Shown: one piece after another, positions 21,995-33,724 of the stretch
Numbering within the stretch: the stretch's first letter is position 1
Layout of the letters: the number at the start of each line of letters is the position of its first letter
From: Margaritifera margaritifera
Lineage: Eukaryota; Mollusca; Bivalvia; Unionida; Margaritiferidae
Assembly: GCA_029931535.1 (NCBI GenBank)
Contig: JAQPZY010001548.1
Span: forward strand, 558,001 to 622,000
Length of the DNA: 64,000 bases
Direction: 5' to 3'
Program-made: the position numbers and the translations under genes
The notes under the pieces: generated by a model
What the model saw: only the letters and a program-made list of their open reading frames with translations
Databases searched by the model: none
What the model was told of the DNA's origin: nothing

Positions 21995-24386
21995 TCACAC
22001 AAAAAGGAGCCACCCATCATCCATGATGCTTGACCAAGCCTCCGAAAAGAGACCTAGATGAGCACTTAAGGGGACATTTGGGAGAGGAATGCATGGCAGG
22101 AGAGTGTGTGAGACCCTAGGGCCGTCCCCCCCCCCCCTCCTTAGGAAATGAAGGTGGGTTGGAGAACTTCCTTCTAGAGGCTCTATTGCGACTTCCACAC
22201 TGAGGACCTAACTGACAAGGAGGAGGTCTCATTTGAGGTTGTGCATTGTACTGGGGCTGCATCTGTTTGAAGAATTTAGCGGGTGGCTCCTTGGGGCGGT
22301 TTACATTAGTACACTTCCTGGCTGATTGCGATGGGCCAGGAGCAGAAGTGAAGGATCTATGTTGATGATCTTTCAAATCTTGTGAGGCCAGTGGAGATGA
22401 GTCCTCCAAAGAGGGCCTCGGCTTCCAACGGAGCTGCCCTTAGAAGGTCTTTACTATGGTTAAGTAAGATTTTTGAGGAGTCCAGTGCAACTTCATGGCG
22501 GATGTGTTGAAGTTCCGCCGATAAAGCCATTGCGACAGAAAGAGAATGCTGGGATGTCTTGGCCACAGCATCCGGCACGTGTTGTAATGTGACTGGGCAC
22601 AGAGCAGCCTCCTTCAGCATACTAAACGAAGTAGCCGAGAAGAGGTCAGCTTGGGAAGGTATGCTGACCAGAAGCAGAACTTTCTGCTCAATGGCTTCAA
22701 TTGTTTTAATGGGAAGGCATGCCCAGGCTCCAGTTGTAAAATCCACATGGGATGCATCCGCATCCAGTGGGGAGGTTTAATGGGCCACTTCGGGGAATGT
22801 ACCTGGTAACTAGAGGCAGATACCATAGGTCTCAAGGTAGAGGAAGGCACAGACCACCTTCTACACCACTGAGCAATGTCTTGGCCTGTGTAGAACCTCT
22901 ATGATATTTTCCTCTATTGTTAAGGAATGCAGAAGAAGCAAGAGATCTGGCTGTGGTTGAGTCCCAGCAATCTTTTCCAAAATGGAGAGCACCTTCTTGT
23001 GCTGTGCACTGGATGGTTTCGGGCACAAGTCCATGGATATGAGGTGGTATATTTCATTTGCCGCCTTATCAAACGACCAGATCTCCTCCTCTTCGTCCAA
23101 CTGAGAGGAGCTGGTGGGCCATATAGGAGGCATAAATTTAGCTGTTTCTACCTCAAACTCATTGGAGTTGATGAGGATAGATATGCATCATCATTTCGAA
23201 CATTCTGAGCAGGAAAGTGACTGGGCATCACATTGTCCTTCGAAGGAAGTGACATAGGAGCACTCTGTACCATGTCCCGTACTTGTTTATCATGGTCAGT
23301 AGGGACTCTATGTGTTCTAGAAGTACCAGGATGAAGACGAGACCAATTGTCTTTCATGGATGATGCTATGTCTCCAGCCTTCCTGGTGGATGTCACCTGA
23401 GGAGGAGGTGATGGCTGGACATGACCCACGGCATCACCTCTATTCTGGGTCTAGGCTCCACTAGTCCAATCTGGCATAAGGGACCAATTACCTTGAGGTG
23501 GAGGGCACCGCATTCCATACAGATTCATTGGAATAATAGGAAAGGGGGGATACCAATCTAATCCGCTTCCCACTGGTCAAACCTTAACCCTGTAATGGGT
23601 ATAATGGTAGAGTGGGGAGAGTGGGGATTTCAGTCCAATCCCTATCCCTATACCATGAGGTCTCTGAGTGATGACCGGTGTAAAGTCGGCGACCGGGACA
23701 AAATGACTGGTTGCCGGTACAATGTGACCAATCTCCGGGACAAAGTGACTGGTGACTATACATTGACTGGTCACTTTCACAAACTGACCGGTGACCACAC
23801 CAGTCACCAGTCACTGATTGGTCAGTTGACATAGATATATCAGAGCCTAGTTCATCTTCATCACTCGTTAAGGTGCAGTGCTGCTCCTCCCATTCGGGAG
23901 GGCGCAACACGCTACCCTGAGATGAGTGGTCACTTCCTTCCTCACGGAAGACAGCATCACGCTACTGTGAATGTGAGGGGTGTTTGACTTCTCCCTTTCA
24001 GGGGGAAACGATCTACTCCTCGAACGTTCAATCCCTCCTACAGGAGAGGTCTTACCTGTCTCCAAAGAGACTGGTGCCACAGGCTCCTGAGGCTCCTGGG
24101 ACCCTGGAGTGTTCTTCCGAACTGAAGAACTAGTCTTCTTACAGTGTGTTCCTGCCTGTGGCTCTGTAAAAGAAAAGCCCAAAAATTCAGACAAGGAGGG
24201 GGATTGATGTTTCCTCTGCCCTCTATATGTACATCTTGAATCAGCTAGATTCCAGACCTCATTAGTCCAGTTTGTGCAAAAGATACAACGATTCTTATAT
24301 GTACACTTTGAACATGTGAGGCAGTGTGGGTGAGTGTCCCAAAGGCCCTTCTTGTGGCCACACTTTCCCACAAATAGTCCCGACAT
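21995..24386 (-). pseudogene. DIRS ORF1 (gag-like) remnant (copy C)
   Basis: The first frame starts at Met 24,386 with KCGHKKGLWDTHPHCLTCSK then YKNRCIFC, a Cys/His-rich N-terminus likely to bind zinc. A Ser/Pro-rich stretch follows, then a 21-24 bp minisatellite (23,830-23,671), an acidic segment with SSSQLDEEEEIWSFDK near 23.1 kb, and TGAWACLPIKTIEAIEQK at 22,746-22,650. The last part (22,409-21,995) is Pro/Gln-rich. Several frameshifts and a C-run at 22,127 break it. It presumably encoded the particle or nucleic-acid-binding protein of the element. Confidence 0.75.
23671..23830 (-). repeat. ~22 bp minisatellite in ORF1 of DIRS copy C
   Basis: About seven imperfect units built around GACTGGT or GACCGGT, each spaced 21-24 bp. 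It occupies the same part of ORF1 as the unrelated 42 bp minisatellite of copy A. Similar GACCGGTACTCC motifs occur in copy B near 13,980. Confidence 0.78.
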
Positions 24387-24419
24387 TGTTCTCTGAAATA
24401 AATGTTATCTGAAAGAGGG

Positions 24420-24640
24420 GAATAATAACAATATTGTATTATTTTCACATGTGAAACTCGCCTGTTTGTATGTAATGCATGCCATATAAACCCCATTGTA
24501 TTTGCACAAGGTAAGCAATTGTTCTCTGAATGAGGACAATAATAATAACAATTCTGTATTAATTTCAGATGTGAAACTCACCTGTTTGTATGTACTATGT
24601 GCTATATACACCCCGGTGTATTTGCACAATGGTAAACAAT
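24420..24640 (-). repeat. Tandem duplication of ~112 bp in the DIRS 5' UTR
   Basis: The block from AATAATAACAAT through ACCTGTTTGTATGTA and TGTATTTGCACAA occurs twice in direct orientation. A related duplicated block with CACCACTGTGTATGCATTA lies in copy A at 9.95-10.07 kb, so the feature belongs to the element family. It could hold promoter elements; that is inference. Confidence 0.72.
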
Positions 24641-25099
24641 GATTCACTTGTTGAGGAATTTCCTTTATTAAGCACAATGCATATACACATAATAATAATG
24701 CCATGCGTCACGCGTGGTATTAAAATACAAAGGTGCAATAGAAAAAACACCGAATTGATGTTTGATCAAATATTTCATTAAGGAAATTACAAATTCCTAT
24801 TAACTGAGGTAGGGCCTATGTTGCATAATAACTTAGCACACAAGACTTACTCGAGAACCAATTTTATTTTGAAAAATAAGACAGATGTACCCTAACCCCT
24901 AAAGGGTGAGATACAACGTGGTAACCCAAGACCTTTCCAGAACTAATTACTGAAAAAGGGCAGGGGTTACAGGCATAAAAACAGAAGATGATATCGATGA
25001 ATGTAACACTAGAAAAAATATCGCTGAAGGGAGAACCGAATATGGTTTAAACTCACGACAAGCAATTTTTCTCTGGTCACGTTATGAATGACACAACTA

Positions 25100-25293
25100 T
25101 TAACATGGGTGTCCTTGAAAAGGACAACTGTTACTGCGCAGGTGCAGAGAGGTGCACGAGTGCACCATGTCTTATTGACAATTCTCCACTGTGGGAGGTT
25201 GTATTCACATCAAACAGACAAGATTTTTCAACACAAAAAAGTAATAAACTACATAATAGTAATGGGAAAGGTATTGCTGCAATTAAACCAATT
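25100..25293 (-). repeat. Inverted terminal repeat of DIRS copy C (5' end)
   Basis: Mirror of 15,635-15,830. It abuts the hAT fragment at 25,386, so the element probably inserted into or beside an older hAT copy. Confidence 0.75.
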
Positions 25294-25385
25294 TTTAGCA
25301 TGCAAATGGACAAAAATTACAACTATTTAACAAATTTGCATTTTTTTAATATTAAAATATGCACATCATCTCACCACATGTCCTT

Positions 25386-25752
25386 TCACAGTAACTTGTT
25401 GCCATTCATACTCTCCTTATATGAACCACAAGCATTTTTAGCATCTCTTAGGAGATCATTGTCTGGATTATATTTGTGGCAGTCCTCATCAGTGTTGATC
25501 TTGACACTTAGGAGCTGATGCATTGTTACTGGATCCAGGATTCCTTTGGAGTCAGCCTGAATTTTCCTCAGAATGGAAAATGTCCTTTCAGTGTCTGCAT
25601 TGTAATGTGGCAATGTTAATACAACTCTACCAAGTCCACCAAGAAGTTTTATTGTTTCCTGCCTGAGGGTAGATTCAGGTTGCTGACTGCCTTCCAGAAC
25701 TTCAAGATTGGTGCTGTCTGGTTCAAATTTGGGAAGTTCCTCTTTAAATCAA
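25386..25752 (-). pseudogene. hAT transposase C-terminal (dimerisation) fragment
   Basis: An open minus-strand frame of about 120 codons ends at a TGA at 25,386. It contains LPHYNADTERTFSILRKIQA, then QLLSVKINTDEDC and LLRDAKNACGSYKES, the conserved C-terminal block of hAT transposases where monomers dimerise. An in-frame TGA lies just upstream, and no catalytic core or TIR was found, so this is a fragment. A close relative of the same block occurs at 58.65-58.78 kb. Confidence 0.82.
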
Positions 25753-25759
25753 CTTTATA

Positions 25760-28700
25760 GGAAAGGCAGAAAGCATATTCACATACATGCCATAACACGA
25801 CGTGTCACGCGAAAAACATGATTTTGGACTCCCAAACCCCCCAACACAGTCGTGTTTCGAAAAACAAGATTTTCAGCAATCTTAGCGAAAAGAAAAAAAA
25901 CAAATCCCTCCACCCACACACACACAAAATGTACATTTCTTGACCACACTGATATATGCCTGTAATCTGTGGTATGTATAAACAGTAAACAGTCTTGCTC
26001 AGAGCTTTGTAAAACTATCCTCGGATCAGTCTATACAGCTGTTTTAGAGACAATCAAAAGGTAATGTGGTCAGAGATAAACTGACACCTTTCAGAGATTT
26101 ACTGAATTGGCTCACAATAGCTAAGGTGATGTGTCATGTCAAAGTCTTTGAGCACTGCTGAGGGAGAGCCCATTAGGCTAATTTGCATAGGTAAAGTATA
26201 CTAAGTCGAACCCAATTTGTCTGAAGTTAAATACATCAAACAGATGCGTGTTGAAAAACAAATGTCATTACACATCACTGCATTGAATGAGATTGTTGAA
26301 GCCATCTTTTTTAAAGTTAGTGATCAGCGGCAACGTTTCTTTGAAGTCGGATTTTTACTCCATATATAAAATTCAAAACATTATTATTTTGATAGGTTGA
26401 AAAACAGCACCATTCAATCTCTAATGCAGTGTTACACCTAGGATCCAAAGGTTAGGGGACACTGTGTCCCTCACCATCCAGATATATGGGACACACAAAA
26501 TTTTAAGGGACAATTGGAAAATTGTAGTATATAATGCACTAGAAGAGCTAAAAAATGAGATAATCTTATTTGCTTCGACAGTTTTGCCACCTTGACTTTC
26601 TCATATTTTCCTTGGACATTTATATGAGTGCAATAAACGTTTTATCATGTGATCAAGTAACTCATGAAAACATTAACATGATTGAATATCTGGTTAACGT
26701 GAAATGAACTGCACCATGGAATTTTAATAATTTAAAAGTATTAAACATTAATCAAATGACAAATTGTGTATTTGCATAAATTAGTACCTTTTTTCATTAA
26801 TTCAGCCTGAGAATAAATTAAATCTTCACTGCCGTAGGTGTGACTTTAACCTCGAAAATACGTTGCAATAGCGGCGGTCAAAGAATTTAGCAACTCGGCC
26901 GACTATCACAAACCTTGAATGTTTCCATTGCCAGATTCACTGTTTTGAAATGGATATTCATTGCCATCTTACAGGTTTTATCACTTTTAGCAACTTTGGC
27001 CATTGCTTGTGCCAACATACATGTGGGTGAACATTCACAAAGGAAAAGTGTAGACATACATGTATTTGTGAACACAAATGACACTTGCATTACCGTCAAA
27101 CCAACTACTGAACTATTGAAAGCAGCAAAGACTGCATGTAATTAAAACTACTTTCTACTGTCCAATGGATTTTAAAGACAGTAACTTGGTGTATTTTTGT
27201 ATTTAATGTCTGTGAGATTGTGACCATGTTTGTGGTGATGTTATTTGACAATGCTAAGTCTACCATTATTTTGTTTGTAAGTATATTAAATGCTTCAGAT
27301 AAAACAGATGGTATTTTCTTTTATTCAGATTTGAATTTCCAGTCATTTGCTACAGGCTGATTTAAAAAAATAGCTTATTCTCATTTGGATGATGTCACTT
27401 TTGTGGGGACATGCACAGTGACCCCCCCTTAGGACCTCAAAACACACTTTTTGAGTCTCAAAAAAACCCAGCACTGTCTTGGAATATGGCATGTATGTAT
27501 TCATGTCCCTTTGAACTTGATTCCAACCAATGAAATTCCTGTTTCCTTCCATTATTGAATTTTGTGTGATATTTTAGTTGTTAAGATTTTGGAATTTTAG
27601 CATTGGGAGATCATGCATGCTTAGATATTGGCAAACGTTAAATACCGATACCAAAGTGACCTGTTTTATGCCACCCAAGCTCTTTAGTAATGTCTAATCC
27701 AACCATAATCCATTAACATCTTTAATTCTTTCCAAATTACTACTGATCACACTTAGTGTAAGCCAGTGATTAAATTTATGTTATTGTCTGTCAAATTAGC
27801 AATGAAAATGTCATGCCCACAGTCATGTGATCACAGGAAGTCTTTACCGGAAATATACTACACTGGAAGCAAGGTGTTTAAAAAAAGCCAGAAAAATGTC
27901 TGTTCCAAAATTTTTTTAATAATAATTTTGAGCATGCGGGAGATTTCAATTAGCAATGGGAGGGACAGTTGACACCCCTCATCTCAGTAGGAAAACTGGG
28001 TCGGGAGCTTAAAATGTATGAAACTATGTATAATCAAGAGGAATATATGTGCTTTGATAATCAGTACATTTTAAGACATATACATGCTCTAAAAAATTAC
28101 TGGCAGTTGCAAGTAGCAACATATCTGCTTTTAGCTTTGTTTTATTGTTATTATTATTTATTGATGAAAATTTAACTTTGTTGCTTTAATCTATTTAAGA
28201 GTGTAAATTATTGTATTATTCAATAGAAAAGGTACTTAATATCCAGCTCATGAAAATTATAAAGAACAATGGTTTAGTTAACTATGTATTTTTCCATGTG
28301 GTATATTTTATGTTTGGATAAATATACTCAAATATATTTCTTTGCTTGGTAATTCCCATAGCATATGTTTTCAAACATATACAATTTCATGTCAGCTTAC
28401 TTGTACAATATTGACAAATTTAAATCTTAACTATATAGGCAGTGAAAGTTTGCAAGTGGGTACATTCCATCTTTATATTTCAATTTTATTACGAATGTTC
28501 ATATGTCAGTGTTTTATAAATATTGTAATTATTTTTGTTCAACTTACTACAAATAATTGATTTTGAATAGTCTGTAGTCAAAGACAATAACAAGGGCTAA
28601 CAGTAGTTATCTCCCTTTGATAGGACTTGGTCAACAACTTGTGTTCCTCTAAGCTTTGTGGAGAACATGAAAAAGAAGAGGGGCAAACTGCATTGCTTCT

Positions 28701-28970
28701 GCAGCAGATAGAGCAGTCAAGCTGTATCATATGTAAATCAAATAATAAAATTACTTACATTAAAATACAATGTAAACTTATAACTTCAGCCACATGAATT
28801 AATGCAAGGTATTGATAATCTTCATACTGATTACTCATTATATAAATATGAGACAACTTAATTCAGTTTAAGATACAATGTTGATGGAAATAAGGTGTAG
28901 TAGTATGCTACTTACAAGAAAGAGAACAAACAAAACCAGGAAAAAGACCTTATTTAGGAAATTTATTTAT
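25760..28970. other. AT-rich intronic DNA, no clear feature
   Basis: No splice-bounded coding stretch or well-formed repeat was found. A plus-strand frame at 26,915-27,145 ends PTTELLKAAKTAC, faintly like the very end of a hAT protein. The rest is low-complexity AT-rich sequence with short unassigned frames. Confidence 0.5.
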
Positions 28971-28979
28971 TAGAAAAAT

Positions 28980-31900
28980 GACTATTCAAATAACTTTAAT
29001 TAATCAAGGAAAAGAGGTTGCAGTTGGAGGTTATCAGAAAATAAAAATGAAAGGGAAATATTGTGAAAGACAACAGCAAAATGGGTAGAAGGGGAAAATT
29101 TCAACAGGGTATTTCTGTTTTCTGGAAATAAGGAATTAGGTACATAAAACTATACAAAATGTAAGGAAAGGAGTAGATATGATACTAACTGATCAATGGA
29201 ATATACTTACAAAGGTTAAATGTTTCCATGAAAATTATACATCTAGACAAGTATGAAACAATAACTGATTTTAATTCAGGAGAAATTTTACATAATATGA
29301 CAGTATCAAAATTAGATGATGTTCAGTCAGATCAGTTGGAAGGTAAAATTACTAATGAATAAGTATTAGCATGTCTGAAGCAAATGAAAAACAAAAAAAG
29401 CCCTGGCTCTGATGGATTTACAAGTGAATTTTTCTGGACTGATCTCTGTTATTTTTTACCTAGAGCAATAAATGATGCTCATGATAATGAAACATTTTGT
29501 ACAGTCTTGAGACAAGAGTATAATTATTTGAATAACTAAAGACAATAAGCATAAGCAATATATAATCAAGAGTCCTTCAAAGGGACTGACATTCTATTGT
29601 GTTAGAAGAATTTCCAAGTATTCAAGACAAGATCATTTCTTCATTTTCAATGCTGAGTGTTGAAACTATCTCTGATATTCTTGAGCAATAAGATTTTTAA
29701 ACTAGCCACTTCGGCCGCCATAATGGATTTAACAAACAAACTAGACACCATTAGAAGACATTTGGTGAAAAACCCATGTTGATATAATCGTCCATTCAGG
29801 AGAATAAGTAACAAGATTTTCGATATGCTCATTGTGACATCCATATTTGAGGTCAGATCTGCACCATTTTCATTCAGGACCAACTATATATCATAATGAG
29901 TCTTCTTATGAAAACCTCATGTCCATATGACTTTCCATGTAGCACAAGTAGTAATAATAAGATTTCCAAGATGGCTGCCATAGTGGCTATACTGGATATC
30001 AGATTGAAACCATTTTCATTTAATACCAAGAAGACACCATAAGAAGTCTTCTGGTGAAAAGCCCATGCTGATATAACTTTCCATTCAGGAGGAATAGCAA
30101 TAACAAGATTTTCAATATGGCTGCTGTGGTGGCCATATTTATGGTACATCAGCACCATTTTCATTTAGGACCAACTAAATATCGCAAAAAGTCTTTCAGT
30201 GAAAACCCTATACTGATATGAATATCCATTCAGGAGGAGTAGCGATAACAAAATTTTCAAGCTGGCCACTGTAGCAGCCATATTGGATGTCCAAGCAGAA
30301 CCATTTTCATTTAGGACCAACGAGACCATCATAAGAAATCTTCTGGTGTAAAACCCATGTTGATATAACTTTCCATTCAGGAGGAGAAACAATAACAAGA
30401 TTTTCAAGATGGTTGCTATGGTGGCCATAATGAATGTCAGATCGGCACTATTTTCATTTAGGACCAACTAGACATTGTAAGAAGTCTTGCAGTAAAAAAA
30501 CCCATGTTGATATGACCATCCATGCAGGAGGAGTAGCAATAACAAGATTGTCAAAATGGCTGCTGTGGTGGCCATAATGGATGTCTGAGCAGCACCATAG
30601 GACTAGTCTAGACCTCGAGATGAATGTGTGCAAAGTGTAATGGCAATCCTCCAAGTAGTTTAGGAGGAGTAGCGATAACAAACTTGTGCTAACACATGTC
30701 AAACAACAGACAAAAGGCCATACCATAAGCTCTTCTTTGTCTATGACCAGTAGACCTAAAAACTGACATTCAATTTCACTTATAAAAAGGTAGTGTATAA
30801 ACTTCCTTCAGGATGTATTGCAAATAGGATTAAAAATGTACTAAATTTACATATCTCAGAAGATCCAACAGGATATTTGAAAGGAAAATATATTGTAGAA
30901 AACACAAGGCTGATAAATGATACAATGCAATATACAGAAGAGAATTATATTCCAAGTTTTTTTTACTTATTATTGGCTTTAAAAAGGCCTTCGAGTCTAT
31001 TTCCTGGAATTTTTGGCATAAAGTGCTTTCTTTTTTTAACTTTGGTCCCATAATGCAAAATTGGATTTAAACATTTTACAACACTATTTAATCAGCAATG
31101 ATGCAAAATGGAAAATAACAAGAGGTTACAGACAAGGTGATCCAATCTCTCCTTATTTCATGTGCTAAAATCTTAGTACTTTATTGAAAAAATGAGAAGG
31201 AAGTAAAGGGAATAAATATTGAAAATCATGAGTTGTTGATGATACAACATTAGTTCCAGATGGCTGTTACACTTCTTACAGAACAGCATTACAAGTTTTG
31301 GATTTTACTACATTTTCTAGTCTCAGATTAAACATTACAAACACCAGGAATGTATGGATAGACAGTAGAAAATTTAGTGCTGAAACATTACATCACATTA
31401 AATGACAGTGGGTAACAGAATTTACATTATTGTGAATTATATTTTCTGCTAATTTATAGGATATAGTTAGGCTTTGAGAGTAAATTGCAACAAAAAAGCC
31501 TTACACCCACTGGAAAAGCAACATTGGTGATCCCCATCTTGAAGCATTTATTTATTTCACTCCCAAAGCCACCAGATCACATAATACAAAAATTAATCCA
31601 GTTGTCTTATACAATTTATGTGGAATTTTAAAGAAGATAGAGTTAAAAGTGAAACCCTTGTCCAAGATATTTCAATGGGTGGATTCAAAATGATTGATAT
31701 TCATCAGTTTATCATAGCTTTAAAAGTCACATGGATTTAACTGCTTTTCAGACAAGATGCAAATTCTTTTAGATTATTTTAAGGCAGTATATTAAGGTTT
31801 GATAGAGTTAGGGAATTAATTTATACAAAGCCTAATTTCTAAAGTTTAAAACACCTCTTGGGTAGATCTGTAAATAGCACATGAATTTATTAGATGTCAG

Positions 31901-32420
31901 TCTGCCATTGGAGGGTGAGGATATATGGACAACCAATATATAGTTGAAAAGAGAGATACAAGTAGATAATAGGCCAGTTTTATATAAATAGATGTAATAT
32001 ATTTTTGTGATTTTTATTATTGATCATGGTCAATTTGTGCATGTTGATGATTTTAAAGAAAAGTATAATATTGATACAAATTCCCTTTCATATCAAGGTA
32101 TTTTCAACTCTATTAGAAAATGCAGTTCGTTTACTCTATCAATACATTCTTTACCACCGAGACCTTTTATCCCTTGTAAGCTTGAAATCATACTTGAAAC
32201 TGGAAAAGGTTGTAGAGATATCTACAAAATTTTGATAAAATCAGGCTACTGGTGAAGTAAAATTGGAACAATTGCCGGAATTAAACTTACAGGTTGACGA
32301 ATGGAAGTCAATTTACCCACGACCATACAAAATGACCAAGAATACTAAATTGCTTTGGTTCCAGTTCTGTATCATCCCCAGAATTTTGACCACTAATTCC
32401 TCTCCTCTTATATTTGCACC
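28980..32420 (+). mobile_element. L1-group non-LTR retrotransposon, decayed, split by a tandem-repeat insertion
   Basis: Plus-strand fragments follow the L1 polymerase: LACLKQMKNKKSPGSDGFTS and EFFWTDL (29.37-29.45 kb), then, after a 1.2 kb insertion, SGCIANRIKNVLNLHISEDP, YLKGKYIVENTRLI, RGYRQGDPISPYF (31.1 kb), MIDIHQFIIALKVTW (about 31.7 kb) and, near 32.0-32.4 kb, FVHVDDFKEKYNI and NTKLLWFQFCIIPRILTTN. Wording and order match L1/Tx1-group elements of aquatic animals. Stops and frameshifts are abundant and the YADD box is damaged. The endonuclease half lies upstream of the recognisable part or is lost. Exact ends are not determined. Confidence 0.82.
29599..30761. repeat. 146 bp tandem array inserted into the L1 element, ~7 units
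   Basis: CCATTTTCATTTAGGACCAA and its variants recur at about 29,864, 30,009, 30,154, 30,300 and 30,447, a spacing of 145-147 bp; one poorer unit lies on each side. Units also share CCCATGTTGATAT and TTCAGGAGGAGTAGC. The array is bounded by ACTGACATTCTATT (29,585-29,598) and ACTGACATTCAATT (30,762-30,775), 13 of 14 identical, and the L1 frame continues on the far side. It therefore looks like a single inserted unit with a target duplication. Confidence 0.8.
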
Positions 32421-32429
32421 TTTCTAGAA

Positions 32430-33320
32430 AGAACCTTGTAGATTGTAGATTCATACTGTTAAGTGATGAACCCAAGGCTTTTCCAAACCTTGCATCACTG
32501 TTGTATATCGGGGGTATTATTTTTTTTTTTAAATGTCTTAGTTTGTTGTATGTTTTTTTTTTTGCAAGAGACGGTAACCTCAAAAATAGGTTACTATAAA
32601 AAGACAGGGGACAAATATCAAGGTGTAAGCCCTATTTTCCTACTTTTACAACATTCTGTCTTTAAATCTCCACAAAATAATAATTTGCTTGTGATTGGGA
32701 TACAAAATGCATGGAATTTCACTCACTCTTCATGTGTGAATATTTGGCAGGAATCTCTTAGATTGAAACATAATTGTTGACATAAATAATCATTAAGTGA
32801 CACAAAACTTTATCAAAAAGCATGAGAATACTATGTTTAAACTGTTTTACATCGCTCTTTAAACAGAAAAAAAGACACAGAAGTTGCACTGAAAGCATTA
32901 AATGACAAAAAAGGGGGTGATGAAGACACTGACTCATGAAAAGACAAAGTCAACTTTGCTTTCTCTGCATATTTGGGCAAAATGACAGGCAATGGGGCAA
33001 TTATTTCACCTGAATCACTTATTTCACCCGAATCACTTCCTAGTGTGGACCCTACATTGCAAATGCTATTATTATTAAATTAGCAAGAATTTAATGACAC
33101 TCAAATTGTATGAGTATTCTTTTCAAAATACTGTGAAAACACTATTTGGAATACCAATATTTGTGGTTTTCATTGTTGATACAAACCACAAATTTAAAAC
33201 CCAATGAACAATGATCCTTCTGTGGAACCTTCACCAATCCAAATGACATTTTTTGCAAAACCATAAAAAATTATACCCACTAGAATAAATGAATTCACAG
33301 AAAGAATGAAATCAAAAGGG
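32430..33320. other. Intronic stretch with short unassigned frames
   Basis: The L1 similarity fades by 32.42 kb. Around 32,870-33,080 both strands are open for 50-60 codons. The plus frame contains SAYLGKMTGNGAI followed by a tandem SPESLISPESL. No family assignment is possible. Confidence 0.35.
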
Positions 33321-33325
33321 AATAC

Positions 33326-33420
33326 TTGCTGTAGTATTTTCCAGACTCTCCTTAGGTTTGGAAACATCTAACAATGATGCAGTTTCATTAAGATCAATTC
33401 CACTGTCATGAAGATTCAGT
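33326..33420 (-). CDS. Candidate host exon, 95 nt
   Basis: The minus strand has acceptor ATTTTCAG directly before 33,420 and donor CAA followed by GTATTC after 33,326. The frame in between is open: it starts in phase 2, ends in phase 1 and encodes LNLHDSGIDLNETAS, then a Leu/Lys/Glu-rich tail. Its entry phase matches the exit phase of the 41.6 kb exon, giving an Arg codon across the junction. Composition (Asp, Asn, Ser, Lys) resembles the other host exons. No domain recognised. Confidence 0.5.
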
Positions 33421-33429
33421 CTGAAATTT

Positions 33430-33691
33430 TCAGATTCATATATAACTGAGAGGATCTACATTTCCATGAAGTTGATGAATTTGTGAAGTATACAGTAATT
33501 CTGTGATGACATCATTAATTATCATGCACAAAATAAATTCAGACTAAAGTGATCCTGTCAACAAAATACTGTCCCTTTTCTAACAAAAGTATTTTTTGCA
33601 ATTTTTCATCTTCACATCGGTAGAACTTAAGTTTTAATCAGTACTATATAGCCACTATTGTGCCTATATACATTAAAACATATACATACAT

Positions 33692-33724
<33 letters not shown>

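Larger units (their letters stand above)
15635..25293 (-). mobile_element. DIRS-1-type retroelement, copy C, with ITRs and ICR, split by a TIR element
   Basis: The most complete DIRS copy. Reading on the minus strand: right-hand ITR (25,293-25,100), 5' UTR, ORF1 (24,386-21,995), RT (21,941-21,300), RNase H (21,242-20,600), tyrosine recombinase (20,350-19,200), a nested 3.17 kb TIR element (19,128-15,958), an internal complementary region (15,900-15,863) and the opposite ITR (15,830-15,635). The two ITRs align in inverted orientation over about 190 bp, sharing blocks such as TGGAGAATTGTCAATAAGAC. ITR plus ICR is the architecture of Dictyostelium DIRS-1. All reading frames are interrupted. Removing the nested element gives about 6.5 kb, plausible for a DIRS element. 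Confidence 0.78.

Noticed and set aside
26915..27145. Frame ending PTTELLKAAKTAC as another hAT tail
   Set aside because: Only about a dozen residues resemble the hAT C-terminus and the preceding part does not match; insufficient to call.
32870..33080. Overlapping open frames on both strands near 33 kb as a coding exon
   Set aside because: A possible minus donor (TCAG then GTGAAATA) exists, but the acceptors are poor and neither frame resembles a known protein.
1700..33326. Direct splicing of the 33.4 kb exon to the exon at 1700
   Set aside because: The phases conflict: the donor leaves phase 1 while the TTTGCAG acceptor needs phase 0. A downstream AG (after ATTACATCAG) would fit but is a poor acceptor. 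An intervening exon is more likely.
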